NCBI RefSeq assembly: GCF_029910215.1
Contig: NZ_CP110395.1
Coordinates: forward strand, 3,410,001-3,474,000
Reading direction: 5' to 3'
Source: Paraburkholderia sp. D15
GTDB taxonomy: Bacteria > Pseudomonadota > Gammaproteobacteria > Burkholderiales > Burkholderiaceae
DNA: 64,000 nucleotides
Below, in pieces: positions 44,061-53,901 of this stretch. Under the pieces are notes generated by a model. It saw only the letters and a list, made by a program, of their open reading frames with translations. It did not search any database and had not been told where the DNA came from. The position numbers were made by a program, and so were the translations under genes. Position 1 is the first letter of the stretch. Every line of letters starts with the position of its first letter.

Positions 44061-46621
44061 TGAACCGCATCGAGGTGCTGGACGATCAGGCAGGTACGCA
44101 AGCCGTGAAGCGCGCAATGGAACTGGCCGGCAAGCTGGCGGAAGGCACCCCGCCAATGCAGCCGCAATCTGAAGCGCAAACGGACACGCAAGCGGACACC
44201 CAAGCGCAGCACGCCCGCGCGCGCGACATCGCGGCCACCGACGACACCGCGATCGGCGTCTCCCTGCCGCACGAATCCGCGGCGCTGCACGTCAGCGGCG
44301 AAGCCACCTACACCGACGACGTCGCCGAACTGCAAGGCACGCTGCACGCCGCGCTCGGCCTGTCGCGCCACGCGCACGCGCGCATCGTGTCGCTCGATCT
44401 CGACGCGGTGCGCAAGGCGCCCGGCGTGGTCGCGGTGCTCACCGCCGCCGACATCCCCGGTGAAAACAACTGCGGCCCGGTGCTGCACGACGACCCGATT
44501 CTCGCCGTCGACGAAGTGCTGTACCTCGGTCAGCCGGTTTTCGCGGTAATCGCCGAAAGCCATGAACTCGCACGCCGCGCGGCCGCGCTCGCGAAGAGCG
44601 ACGACGTGGTCCGCTACGAACCGCTCGCCGCGATCCTCACGCCCGCCGAGGCGAAAGCCGCGAATCAGTTCGTGCTGCCGCCGCTGCACCTGCAGCGCGG
44701 CGATCCCGACGGGAAAATCGCCGCCGCGCCGCATCGGCTCGACGGCACGTTCGAGGTCGGCGGCCAGGAGCAGTTCTATCTCGAAGGTCAGATCGCCTAC
44801 GCGGTGCCGAAAGAGATGGACGGCATGCTGGTCTACAGCTCGACCCAGCATCCGAGTGAAATGCAGCAGGTGGTCGCGCATATGCTCGACTGGCCCGCGC
44901 ATAGCGTGCTGTGCGAATGCCGGCGGATGGGCGGCGGCTTCGGCGGCAAGGAATCGCAATCGGCGCTGTTCGCGTGCGTGGCGGCGCTCGCGGCGAAGCT
45001 GCTGCGCCGTCCGGTGAAGCTGCGCGCCGACCGCGACGACGACTTCATGATCACCGGCAAGCGGCACGACGCGGTCTATACGTATCAAGCCGGCTTCGAC
45101 GACGACGGCCGCATTCTCGGCGCCCGCGTCGAGATCGCGTTGCGCGCCGGCTATTCCGCCGACCTGTCCGGCGCCGTCGCGACGCGCGCCGTGTGCCACT
45201 TCGACAACGCGTACTACCTGTCGGACGTCGACATCGTCGCGCTGTGCTGCAAGACCAACACGCAGTCGAACACCGCGTTCCGCGGCTTCGGCGGTCCGCA
45301 GGGCGCGCTGGTGATGGAGGTGCTGATGGACGGCATCGCGCGTCGGTTGAAGCGCGATCCGCTCGACGTGCGGCTCGCGAACTACTACGGCATCGGCGAG
45401 CGCGACGTCACGCCGTACGGCCAACGCGTCGAGGACAACGTGATCGCGCCGCTGACCGACGAACTGCTCGACAGCAGCGACTACCGCGCGCGCCGCGCCG
45501 AGGTCGCCGCGTTCAACGCGACGAGCCCGGTGCTCAAGCGCGGCCTCGCATTCTCGCCGGTGAAGTTCGGCATCTCGTTCAACGTGCCGTTCCTGAATCA
45601 GGCGGGCGCCCTGGTGCACGTCTACAAGGACGGCTCCGTGCTGGTCAATCACGGCGGCACCGAGATGGGCCAGGGGCTCAACACCAAGGTCGCGCAGGTG
45701 GTCGCCAACGAATTCGGCGTGCCGCTCGCGCGCGTGCGGGTCACCGCGACCGACACGTCGAAGATCGCCAACACCTCGGCGACCGCCGCATCCACCGGCA
45801 GCGATCTGAACGGCAAGGCCGCCGAAGCCGCCGCGCGGACCATTCGCGCGCGGCTCGCGGCACTCGCGGCGCAACAGCTCGGCGGCACGGCGGACGAGGT
45901 GCGCTTCGCCAACGGCGAGGTCAGCGTGAACGGCGGCGCGATGCCGTTCGAGCAACTGGTGGGCGCCGCGTATCTGGCGCGCGTGCAGTTGTGGTCGGAC
46001 GGTTTCTACACCACGCCCAAGGTGCACTGGGACGCGAAAACGCTGACCGGTCATCCGTTCTACTACTTCGCGTACGGCGCGGCGGTGTCGGAGGTCGTGA
46101 TCGACACGCTGACCGGCGAGTGGAAACTGCTGCGCGCCGACGTCTTGCACGACGCCGGCCAGTCGATCAATCCGGCGATCGACATCGGCCAGGTGGAAGG
46201 CGGTTTCATCCAGGGCATGGGCTGGCTCACCACCGAGGAGCTATGGTGGAACCGCGACGGACGTTTGATGACGCACGCGCCGTCCACCTACAAGATTCCC
46301 GCGGTGAGCGACACGCCCGCGGCCTTCCACGTGCGGCTCTATCAGAACCGCAACGCCGAGCCGACCGTGTTCCATTCGAAGGCGGTCGGCGAGCCGCCGC
46401 TGCTGCTGCCGTTCTCCGTGTTTCTCGCGATCCGCGATGCGGTCGCGGCCGCCGTGCCGGAGGCGGACGAAGCGCCGCCGCTGCGCGCGCCGGCCACGCC
46501 CGAGGCGATTCTGGATGCGCTGGACGCGTTGCAGGCGACAGCAAGCGCAACGCCGGTCGCCGCAGGCACCACCCACGACGCCGCGCCCCCGCACGAACCG
46601 ACGCTGAGCCGAACGGATTGA
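44060..46621 (+). CDS. xdhB: Xanthine dehydrogenase large subunit (molybdopterin)
   Basis: 853-residue catalytic subunit that binds molybdenum cofactor and hydroxylates hypoxanthine and xanthine to urate. Motifs: GGGFGGKESQ, AFRGFGGPQGALV (substrate arginine and Phe region), GGTEMGQGLNTKV, and the catalytic Glu in KAVGEPPLLL. The first 55 residues before GVSLPHESA are an unusual extension containing a QTDTQADTQAQ stretch encoded by 12-bp repeats. The ATG at 44060 overlaps the xdhA stop (TGATG); a GTG three bases earlier is also possible. XdhC, encoded downstream, would insert the cofactor. Confidence 0.95.
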   Translation: MNRIEVLDDQAGTQAVKRAMELAGKLAEGTPPMQPQSEAQTDTQADTQAQHARARDIAATDDTAIGVSLPHESAALHVSGEATYTDDVAELQGTLHAALGLSRHAHARIVSLDLDAVRKAPGVVAVLTAADIPGENNCGPVLHDDPILAVDEVLYLGQPVFAVIAESHELARRAAALAKSDDVVRYEPLAAILTPAEAKAANQFVLPPLHLQRGDPDGKIAAAPHRLDGTFEVGGQEQFYLEGQIAYAVPKEMDGMLVYSSTQHPSEMQQVVAHMLDWPAHSVLCECRRMGGGFGGKESQSALFACVAALAAKLLRRPVKLRADRDDDFMITGKRHDAVYTYQAGFDDDGRILGARVEIALRAGYSADLSGAVATRAVCHFDNAYYLSDVDIVALCCKTNTQSNTAFRGFGGPQGALVMEVLMDGIARRLKRDPLDVRLANYYGIGERDVTPYGQRVEDNVIAPLTDELLDSSDYRARRAEVAAFNATSPVLKRGLAFSPVKFGISFNVPFLNQAGALVHVYKDGSVLVNHGGTEMGQGLNTKVAQVVANEFGVPLARVRVTATDTSKIANTSATAASTGSDLNGKAAEAAARTIRARLAALAAQQLGGTADEVRFANGEVSVNGGAMPFEQLVGAAYLARVQLWSDGFYTTPKVHWDAKTLTGHPFYYFAYGAAVSEVVIDTLTGEWKLLRADVLHDAGQSINPAIDIGQVEGGFIQGMGWLTTEELWWNRDGRLMTHAPSTYKIPAVSDTPAAFHVRLYQNRNAEPTVFHSKAVGEPPLLLPFSVFLAIRDAVAAAVPEADEAPPLRAPATPEAILDALDALQATASATPVAAGTTHDAAPPHEPTLSRTD
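44166..44212 (+). repeat. Degenerate 12-bp repeat inside xdhB
   Basis: Three to four units of about CAAGCGGACACC encode Gln-Thr/Ala-Asp-Thr repeats in the N-terminal extension of the XdhB protein. Confidence 0.65.
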
Positions 46622-46723
46622 CGCGCAGCACCCGAACCCGCGTCCGACGCGACACGAACGCATCGGACCACCCTCAACCGGCCGCCCGGACACCCCGCGC
46701 GGCCACGTATGGAGAACCGCCGG

Positions 46724-47737
46724 ATGCAAGCCTGGCTACCTGAACTGCAACACCTGCTCGCGCACGGCGACGCCGCCGTGCTGGTGACGGTCGCACGCGT
46801 CGAAGGTTCGGCGCCGCGCGAGGCCGGCACCAAGATGATCGTCACGCGCGAGTCGGCGAAATTCACGATCGGCGGCGGCCACCTCGAATGGAAAGCGATC
46901 GAGAGCGCGCGTCAGGTGCTGCGCGACGGCATGCGCGCGCCGCACATGCGCCGGCTGGAGCGTTTCGCGCTCGGCCCGAGCCTCGGCCAGTGCTGCGGCG
47001 GCGCGGTGATCGTCGCGTTCGAACGCCTCGATGTCGGCGATCTCGGCTGGATCACGTCGCTGGCGAAGCGCGTGGCCGCCGGCCAATCGACGGTGCGTAG
47101 CGTATCATTCGGCCCCGCACCGGATGCGGTGATGCTGTCCGACCCCGAGCCGGGCGTCGACGGCGCCGATTGCCTGTTGTGGGACGGCGCCGGTTTCGAC
47201 GACAGCGGCGCGCTGCTCACCGAGACCATCGCGCCAGGCGACTTTTCGGTCGTGCTGTTCGGCGCCGGCCACGTGGGTGCCGCGCTGGTTCGCGTGTTCG
47301 CCACGCTGCCCTGCGCGGTGCGCTGGGTAGACGAGCGCGACGCGCAGTTTCCGCCCGCGGACACGCTGCACGCGCCCAACGTGCGAATCGATCCGAACGA
47401 CGCGCCCGACGAAGCCATCGACCAGGCGCTGCCGAATACGTACTTCATCGTGATGACGCACAACCATGCGCTCGACCTCGAACTGGCCGAGCGCATTCTG
47501 CGGCGTGGCGATTTCGCGTTCTTCGGCATGATCGGCTCGCACAGCAAGCGCAAGCAGTTCGAACACCGGCTCGCGGCGCGCGGTCTCGACCCCGCGCTGA
47601 TCGGGCGGATGAAATGTCCGCTCGGCGTGGACGGCATCGTCGACAAGTCGCCGGAGATCATCGCGATCTCGGCGGCCGCGCAGGTATTGCAAGCCGTCGA
47701 GGCGAATGCGAGTCTGCATCACGCGCACGCGGTCTGA
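46724..47737 (+). CDS. xdhC: Xanthine dehydrogenase accessory protein XdhC
   Basis: 337-residue molybdenum-cofactor chaperone that sulfurates/protects the cofactor and hands it to XdhB. The N-terminal XdhC/CoxI domain shows VARVEGSAPREAGTKMIV and GPSLGQCCGGAV with its cysteine pair. The C-terminal Rossmann domain has VVLFGAGHVGAALVRVF and the final GMIGSHSKRKQF and CPLGVDGI segments. The ATG at 46724 has GGAG nine bases upstream; an ATG at 46709 would include that sequence. The 102-bp gap after xdhB has no notable feature. Confidence 0.94.
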   Translation: MQAWLPELQHLLAHGDAAVLVTVARVEGSAPREAGTKMIVTRESAKFTIGGGHLEWKAIESARQVLRDGMRAPHMRRLERFALGPSLGQCCGGAVIVAFERLDVGDLGWITSLAKRVAAGQSTVRSVSFGPAPDAVMLSDPEPGVDGADCLLWDGAGFDDSGALLTETIAPGDFSVVLFGAGHVGAALVRVFATLPCAVRWVDERDAQFPPADTLHAPNVRIDPNDAPDEAIDQALPNTYFIVMTHNHALDLELAERILRRGDFAFFGMIGSHSKRKQFEHRLAARGLDPALIGRMKCPLGVDGIVDKSPEIIAISAAAQVLQAVEANASLHHAHAV

Positions 47738-47823
47738 CAGGGTTCGACACCCCGCGCCCTGTCCGACAGCCATCGAGCAGCGGCGCCCGCATCCGGCGCG
47801 AACCGACTCCAACGAACTCCTGA

Positions 47824-48909
<1,086 letters not shown>

Positions 48910-49012
48910 CGGGCTGACGTATAGCAGCCGGCGGCGGCTCGCAGCTCTCTGGAGCGCTCTTTCGCACCGTCGCCGCGCTGTTCAGCTTCCCACAATCGGA
49001 GACGGTTTTTCC

Positions 49013-50368
49013 ATGACTCAATCGGCTAAAGCAGGCCAATCGGCATTCCGCGCGCAACTGCTGACTTTCAACGGCGATCCCGCGCAATCGCCCAATGCGG
49101 CGGTCTTCAACGAGGACGGCTTGCTGATCGTCGAAGACGGTCATGTGGTCGCGGCCGGCGCCTATGCGGCGCTCGCCTCGCAACTCGCGCCCGGCACCCC
49201 GGTGCAGGAAATGCGCGACAAGCTGATCGTGCCGGGTTTCATCGACACGCACATCCACTATCCGCAGACCGACATGATCGCGTCGCCGGCGCCGGGTCTG
49301 CTGCCGTGGCTCGACACCTACACGTTCCCGACCGAGCGCCGCTTCACCGATCCGGCGTACGCGCGCGACACGGCGAGCTTCTTCGTCGAGGAACTGCTCG
49401 CATGCGGCACCACCACCGCGCTGGTGTACTGCACGGTCCACAAGGAATCCGCCGACGCGCTCTTCACCGAGAGCGAAGCGCGCAATCTGCGGATGGTGGC
49501 CGGCAAGGTGCTGATGGACCGCAACTGCCCCGAGTTCCTGCGCGACACCGCGCAATCGGGCTACGACGACAGCGCCGAGCTGATCGGACGCTGGCATAAC
49601 CGTGGCCGCCAGATGTACGCGCTCACGCCGCGTTTCGCGCCGACCTCGACCGAAGCGCAGCTGGAAGCGTGCGGCGTGCTGGCGAAGGAGCATGCGGACA
49701 TCTTCATCCAGAGCCACGTCGCGGAAAACACCGACGAAGTGAAGTGGGTCGCCGACCTGTTCCCGGGCCACCGCAGCTACCTGGACATCTACGACCACTA
49801 CGGCCTGCTGCGCCGCCGCGCGGTGTACGGCCACTGCATCTACCTCGACGAGGAAGACCGCAAGCGCATGGCGCAAACCGGCACGGTCGCATCGCACTGC
49901 CCGACCTCGAACCTGTTCCTCGGCAGCGGTCTGTTCGACTTCGACAAGGCCGACGAAGCCGGCCTGCCGATCGCGCTGGCCACCGACGTCGGCGGCGGCA
50001 CCTCGTTCTCGATGCTGCAGACCATGAACGAAGCGCACAAGGTCGCGCGTCTGACCGGCCATCATCTGACGGCCACGCGCATGTTCTATCTGGCGACCGC
50101 CGGCGCCGCCGAAGCGCTCGACCTCGCGGACAAGGTCGGCACGCTGAAGCCGAAGTCGGAAGCCGACTTCGTCGTGCTCGATCCGCAGGCGACGCCGCTG
50201 CTCGCGCGCCGCACCGCGCGAACCGAATCGCTGGAAGAGTTGCTGTTCGCGTTCGCGCTGCTCGGCGACGACCGCGCGATCTACGAAACCTACGCGGCCG
50301 GCAAGCGCGTGCATCGCCGCGACGACGTGCGCGTGCACGCGCCGCGCGTGGCGAAGATCGCAGCGTGA
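49013..50368 (+). CDS. guaD: Guanine deaminase
   Basis: 451-residue zinc amidohydrolase that turns guanine into xanthine. Metal-binding motif PGFIDTHIHYPQTD, further ligands in QSHVAENTDE and VYGHCIYLDEEDR, and the catalytic Asp in ALATDVGGGTSFSM. Length and the WLDTYTFPTERRF segment match GuaD. It ends the purine block, supplying xanthine to XdhAB. Short GATGTGAC repeats follow the stop, then a strong hairpin. Confidence 0.95.
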   Translation: MTQSAKAGQSAFRAQLLTFNGDPAQSPNAAVFNEDGLLIVEDGHVVAAGAYAALASQLAPGTPVQEMRDKLIVPGFIDTHIHYPQTDMIASPAPGLLPWLDTYTFPTERRFTDPAYARDTASFFVEELLACGTTTALVYCTVHKESADALFTESEARNLRMVAGKVLMDRNCPEFLRDTAQSGYDDSAELIGRWHNRGRQMYALTPRFAPTSTEAQLEACGVLAKEHADIFIQSHVAENTDEVKWVADLFPGHRSYLDIYDHYGLLRRRAVYGHCIYLDEEDRKRMAQTGTVASHCPTSNLFLGSGLFDFDKADEAGLPIALATDVGGGTSFSMLQTMNEAHKVARLTGHHLTATRMFYLATAGAAEALDLADKVGTLKPKSEADFVVLDPQATPLLARRTARTESLEELLFAFALLGDDRAIYETYAAGKRVHRRDDVRVHAPRVAKIAA

Positions 50369-50450
50369 TCGCGATGTGACGATGTGACGATGTGGTGACG
50401 TGATGCTGACATGCACGCGGCCCGTGACAGATACAGGCCGCGCGCATGGA

Positions 50451-50488
50451 AAAACGGCGCTTCAATGCAGATTGAAGCGCCGTTTGTC
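50451..50488. terminator. Terminator between guaD and the halogenase-like gene
   Basis: A 15-bp perfect stem (50452-50466 with 50471-50485, loop GCAG) lies between two convergent genes, with A/T flanks on both sides. It can serve both directions. Confidence 0.85.
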
Positions 50489-50530
50489 TTTCCGGCGAGA
50501 CGAGCGGACGAGTGCGAACGGGAAGCGCGC

Positions 50531-51763
50531 TCACTTCATCGTGCAGATCTCGTGCAATGCATTGAGCCGCCGCACCGGATCGGCCACATAGGGATTCGAC
50601 TCGTCCCATGCGTAGCCCGCCAGCACCGCGCTGATCATCCGGCGGATCGACGGCGTCTGGTCCGGATAGAAGATGATGTCCTGCAACGCGCCGGTGTACC
50701 ACCGCTCGACGAACGCGCGGAACGTATCGATACCCTTGCGCAACGGCACATCGTAGGCGGCGGACCAGTCGATCGATTCGCCGTCGAGCTGCCGGTTCAG
50801 CGTCTGCACCGCGAGATGCGCGGAGCGCAGCGCGATCGTCACGCCCGACGAAAACACCGGATCGAGAAACTCGCCCGCATTGCCGAGCAGCGCATAGCCC
50901 GGCCCATGCAGCCGCTCGACGTTCGCCGCATAGCCGCCGATATGCCGCACCGGCATCAGGAACGGCGCCTCGCCGATCAGGCGGTTGAAGGTCGGTTCCT
51001 GCCGGATCAACGCGCGCAGCTTCGCATCGCGCTCCGCTTCGGGCACGTCGAGAAAACTCGCCTCGGCCACGCAGCCCACCGACGAGCGTCCGCCCGCCAG
51101 CGGAATCATCCAGAACCACACGTCGCGGCGCTCCGGATGCGTCGCCACGCAGATCTTGTTGCGATCCGTGACGCCGAACGGAATGCCGTCCTGTACGTGC
51201 GTGAAGATCGCCGCGCGGGTCGGCATGCGGGTCGGCGCTTCGAGATTCAGCAGACGCGGCAGCACGCGGCCGAAGCCGCTCGCGTCGAGAATGAAACGCG
51301 CCTCGACCTGGTACGCGCGATCGGCTTCGTCGAGCACGTCGACGAGCGGCGTGTCGCCCGTATGCACCGCGCGCACCGTGTGCCCGAAGCGCACGTCGGC
51401 GCCCTGCCGTGCCGCGCAGCGGATCAGGATGTCGTCGAAGGTCGCGCGTTCCACCTGGTAGGTCGTGCCCCAGCCCGGCGAATGCTTGTCGCGGAAGTCG
51501 AACGCCGACGACTGGTCGCGATAGATGAAGTGCGCGCCGTTCTTGTATTGAAAGCCCGCCTCGACCACGGCCTGCAGCATGCCGGCCTCCTCCAGGTAGG
51601 CCATGCTTTGCGGCAACAGGCTCTCGCCGATCGAGAAGCGCGGGAAATGCTGCCGCTCCAGCACCAGCACGGAACGGCCCGCTTTGCGCAGCAGCGCCGC
51701 CGCGACCGCCCCCGCGGGACCGGCGCCGATGATCGCGACATCGACGGTCGTGCGCTCTGACAT
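50531..51763 (-). CDS. Flavin-dependent halogenase-like FAD oxidoreductase of the aryl-polyene cluster
   Basis: 410-residue FAD enzyme. GAGPAG at residues 13-18 binds the dinucleotide. The segment FSIGESLLPQS is typical of the tryptophan-halogenase/geranylgeranyl-reductase superfamily. Two features of flavin halogenases are present: F-x-x-K-x-G-x-x-F around Lys74 and W-x-W-x-I-P at 216-221. The later GYALLGNAGEFLDPVFSSGV closes the FAD fold. Related proteins occur in xanthomonadin and aryl-polyene clusters, so it may halogenate or otherwise oxidise the aryl head group. The ATG at 51763 is used; a TTG at 51775 with GAGG five bases upstream is a real alternative. Divergent from the methyltransferase. 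Confidence 0.85.
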   Translation of the reverse strand: MSERTTVDVAIIGAGPAGAVAAALLRKAGRSVLVLERQHFPRFSIGESLLPQSMAYLEEAGMLQAVVEAGFQYKNGAHFIYRDQSSAFDFRDKHSPGWGTTYQVERATFDDILIRCAARQGADVRFGHTVRAVHTGDTPLVDVLDEADRAYQVEARFILDASGFGRVLPRLLNLEAPTRMPTRAAIFTHVQDGIPFGVTDRNKICVATHPERRDVWFWMIPLAGGRSSVGCVAEASFLDVPEAERDAKLRALIRQEPTFNRLIGEAPFLMPVRHIGGYAANVERLHGPGYALLGNAGEFLDPVFSSGVTIALRSAHLAVQTLNRQLDGESIDWSAAYDVPLRKGIDTFRAFVERWYTGALQDIIFYPDQTPSIRRMISAVLAGYAWDESNPYVADPVRRLNALHEICTMK

Positions 51764-51907
51764 GTGTTTGCTCAAGTTAGCCTCAATCGTTTGTTGCCAT
51801 GCGCAGCGTTACGCTGCATCCTTACTTCTCGTTACAATCACCCGCCAGACGCCTCGACGCTCGTGCACCCGGGGCAGCGAAAAACAATATCCGCCGCGGA
51901 GTCCAAC

Positions 51908-52654
51908 GTGTCGCCATCCGAGTCATCCAGCGTGCCTGACGCGCGCAAGGTGCCCTACGTGCCCGAAACGGCCTTCGGCATCTGGTTCCTGCGTACCTAC
52001 ACGTGGGAACACCACGTTCTGCGGGTCGCGATCAACGACCTCAAACGCCTGATCGATACGCCGCTGCCGGCAGCGCCGGTGATCGCCGACGTCGGCTGCG
52101 GCCAGGGCATCTCGTTCCGTCTGCTCGCCGACGCATTCAAGCCGCAGCGCATCGTCGGCATCGATTTCCACGAGGAATCGCTGGCGCTCGCGCGCAACGC
52201 CGCCGGCGCCTGCCGCGCGCAATGCGCGGACATCGACGTGCTGCACGGCGACTGCGCGCAGTTGCCGTTGCCCGATGCGAGCGCCGACATCGTGTTCTGT
52301 CATCAAACCTTTCACCACCTCGTCGAGCAGGAGCGTGCGCTCGCCGAGTTCCGCCGCGTGCTCAAGCCAGGCGGCGTGCTGCTGTTCGCCGAATCCACCG
52401 ACGCGTACATCAAGTCGTGGGTGATCCGGCTGCTGTTCCGTCATCCGATGCACGTGCAAAAGAGCGCCGACGGCTACCTCGACATGATCCGCCAGGGCGG
52501 CTTCAGCTTCGGCGAGCGCAACGTGTCGCTGCCCTACCTGTGGTGGAGCCGCGCGAAGGACTTCGGTCTGTTCGAACGGATCGGCCTGACCCATCCTCAA
52601 CCCGGCAAGCGTCGCGAAACGCTGGTCAATGTCGCGGCGGTCAAGACCGCGTGA
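51908..52654 (+). CDS. SAM-dependent class I methyltransferase
   Basis: 248-residue methyltransferase. Motif I is VIADVGCGQGISFRLL, followed by IVGIDFHEE, VFCHQTFHHLVEQERAL and LKPGGVLLFAEST. A GTG start at 51908 is chosen because GGAG lies six bases upstream and similarity begins soon after; the open frame continues upstream without support. It sits inside the aryl-polyene cluster, divergent from the halogenase-like gene, so methylation of the phenolic head group is plausible. Confidence 0.85.
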   Translation: MSPSESSSVPDARKVPYVPETAFGIWFLRTYTWEHHVLRVAINDLKRLIDTPLPAAPVIADVGCGQGISFRLLADAFKPQRIVGIDFHEESLALARNAAGACRAQCADIDVLHGDCAQLPLPDASADIVFCHQTFHHLVEQERALAEFRRVLKPGGVLLFAESTDAYIKSWVIRLLFRHPMHVQKSADGYLDMIRQGGFSFGERNVSLPYLWWSRAKDFGLFERIGLTHPQPGKRRETLVNVAAVKTA

Positions 52655-52741
52655 GCGAGACCACCTGAGCGAGACCGCCCGGTCGAAACCGTTCGGAACG
52701 CGGCGGCCGTGTTGCGCGCCGCCGCCTTTGTCCAGCCCTGC

Positions 52742-53188
52742 TTACTTCGCGCGCAACGTCACCACGTCACCCGTCAACGCCACACCCGCAATAACCGCAC
52801 CCGCGCCGCAGGTGTACTCGGTCGCGCTCTCGCGCACTTCGTTCTTGTAGTTGCTCTTGATGTTGATCACCGCGTTGCCGCCTTCCTTGCGCGCGCGATC
52901 CTGCAACTCGATCACCGCCGACAGGAACACGTGCTGGCACGCTTCCAGATCGCTCTTGCCGAACGCATTGGTCTTCTTGTTGGTGGCGAAATTACCCATG
53001 GTTTTCGCCACCGACGGATGACGCTGGCCCGCGAAATACAGGCCAATATCGCTGCCGACCTTGCCCGGCTCGCTCTGCAAGGCCTGGTCGACCGGATAGT
53101 TGGCGACCGTGTCGCGGGCGAATGCCGGTGCGCTGCCCAGCGTGGCGAATGTGGCGATCAGTGCTGCAAACATCATCTGGCGTTTCAT
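52742..53188 (-). CDS. Small secreted Cys-pair protein, paralogue 1
   Basis: 148-residue exported protein with signal peptide MKRQMMFAALIATFATLG and a mature part of about 124 residues. It shares with the next gene upstream the pattern E-A-C-x-x-x-x-x-x-A-V near the middle, GGNAVINIKS, and the end EYTCGAGAVIAGVALTGDVVTL; the two Cys are conserved and could form a disulfide. Proteins like this are often mislabelled as excinuclease subunits; I see no such function. Function unknown. On the same strand as the polyene biosynthetic genes. Confidence 0.75.
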   Translation of the reverse strand: MKRQMMFAALIATFATLGSAPAFARDTVANYPVDQALQSEPGKVGSDIGLYFAGQRHPSVAKTMGNFATNKKTNAFGKSDLEACQHVFLSAVIELQDRARKEGGNAVINIKSNYKNEVRESATEYTCGAGAVIAGVALTGDVVTLRAK

Positions 53189-53307
53189 CGAGACTCCTTC
53201 GTCGTTATTGTTGCTATGGTGAGTTCTATTTCACTTCGACTGACTTGACTGCATTGCACGGCTTACTGCCTACTGCCTGATTCGGGCTACCTGCCATTCC
53301 GGCTGAT

Positions 53308-53790
53308 TTAGTTGTTGCCCAGCACGACCAGTTGCCCCTTCACCGCGACGGCCGCGGCACTCGGACTCACACCGCAGGTGAAGTCCGTCGACGAGTCGGT
53401 CTCGGTGCTATGGAAACGCGTGCTCACGTCGATCACCGCATTGGCCTTGCGCTCCAGCGCCGCAGCGCGCAGCTTGCGCACCGCCTCGGCGAGCGCCTCG
53501 TGGCACGCGCCTTCCGGCGTCGCGACCTTGCGAGCGATGCGCACCGAGAACGACACGTCGCCGAGACGGCTCGTCACCGCCGGATGATCCTGCCGGCCGA
53601 AATACACCTGCACGCTGTCGGCCGGCTGTGCGCCGTCGGCGTTCGGTTTCGACGGTGCGCCCAGATGCACCGGGCCGCCGCCGGATTGCCCGCCGGCCGC
53701 GTTCAACGGCACCTGCGTGACTTGCGTCGCGCAACCGGCCAGCGTCAGGGACGCGGCCGTCAGCGCCGCTGCTAGATACGTCGTTTTCAT
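53308..53790 (-). CDS. Small lipoprotein with Cys pair, paralogue 2
   Basis: 160-residue protein with a lipoprotein signal peptide (lipobox LAGC at about residues 17-20), then a Gly/Ala/Pro-rich linker. Its C-terminal domain is homologous to the neighbouring 148-residue protein: EGACHEALAEAV, RKANAVIDVSTR and STDFTCGVSPSAAAVAVKG. Both cysteines outside the lipobox are kept. Probably anchored to the outer membrane facing the periplasm. The tandem pair follows the ketosynthase genes and may assist envelope placement of the pigment; that is inference. Confidence 0.75.
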   Translation of the reverse strand: MKTTYLAAALTAASLTLAGCATQVTQVPLNAAGGQSGGGPVHLGAPSKPNADGAQPADSVQVYFGRQDHPAVTSRLGDVSFSVRIARKVATPEGACHEALAEAVRKLRAAALERKANAVIDVSTRFHSTETDSSTDFTCGVSPSAAAVAVKGQLVVLGNN

Positions 53791-53875
53791 TGTTATTGCC
53801 CTCGGTTTTTTATCGAGTGTTTATCGGGTATTCATCGATCCCGCGGCTCGCTACGTCAGCCGCCTCTTCGCTCTT

Positions 53876-53901
53876 CAAACGCTTCAAACGCTTCAAACGG
53901 C
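53876..53901. repeat. 9-bp tandem repeat at a ketosynthase gene end
   Basis: Three units of CTTCAAACG and a partial fourth overlap the stop codon of the ketosynthase gene (53893) and the gap to the lipoprotein gene. Confidence 0.75.
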
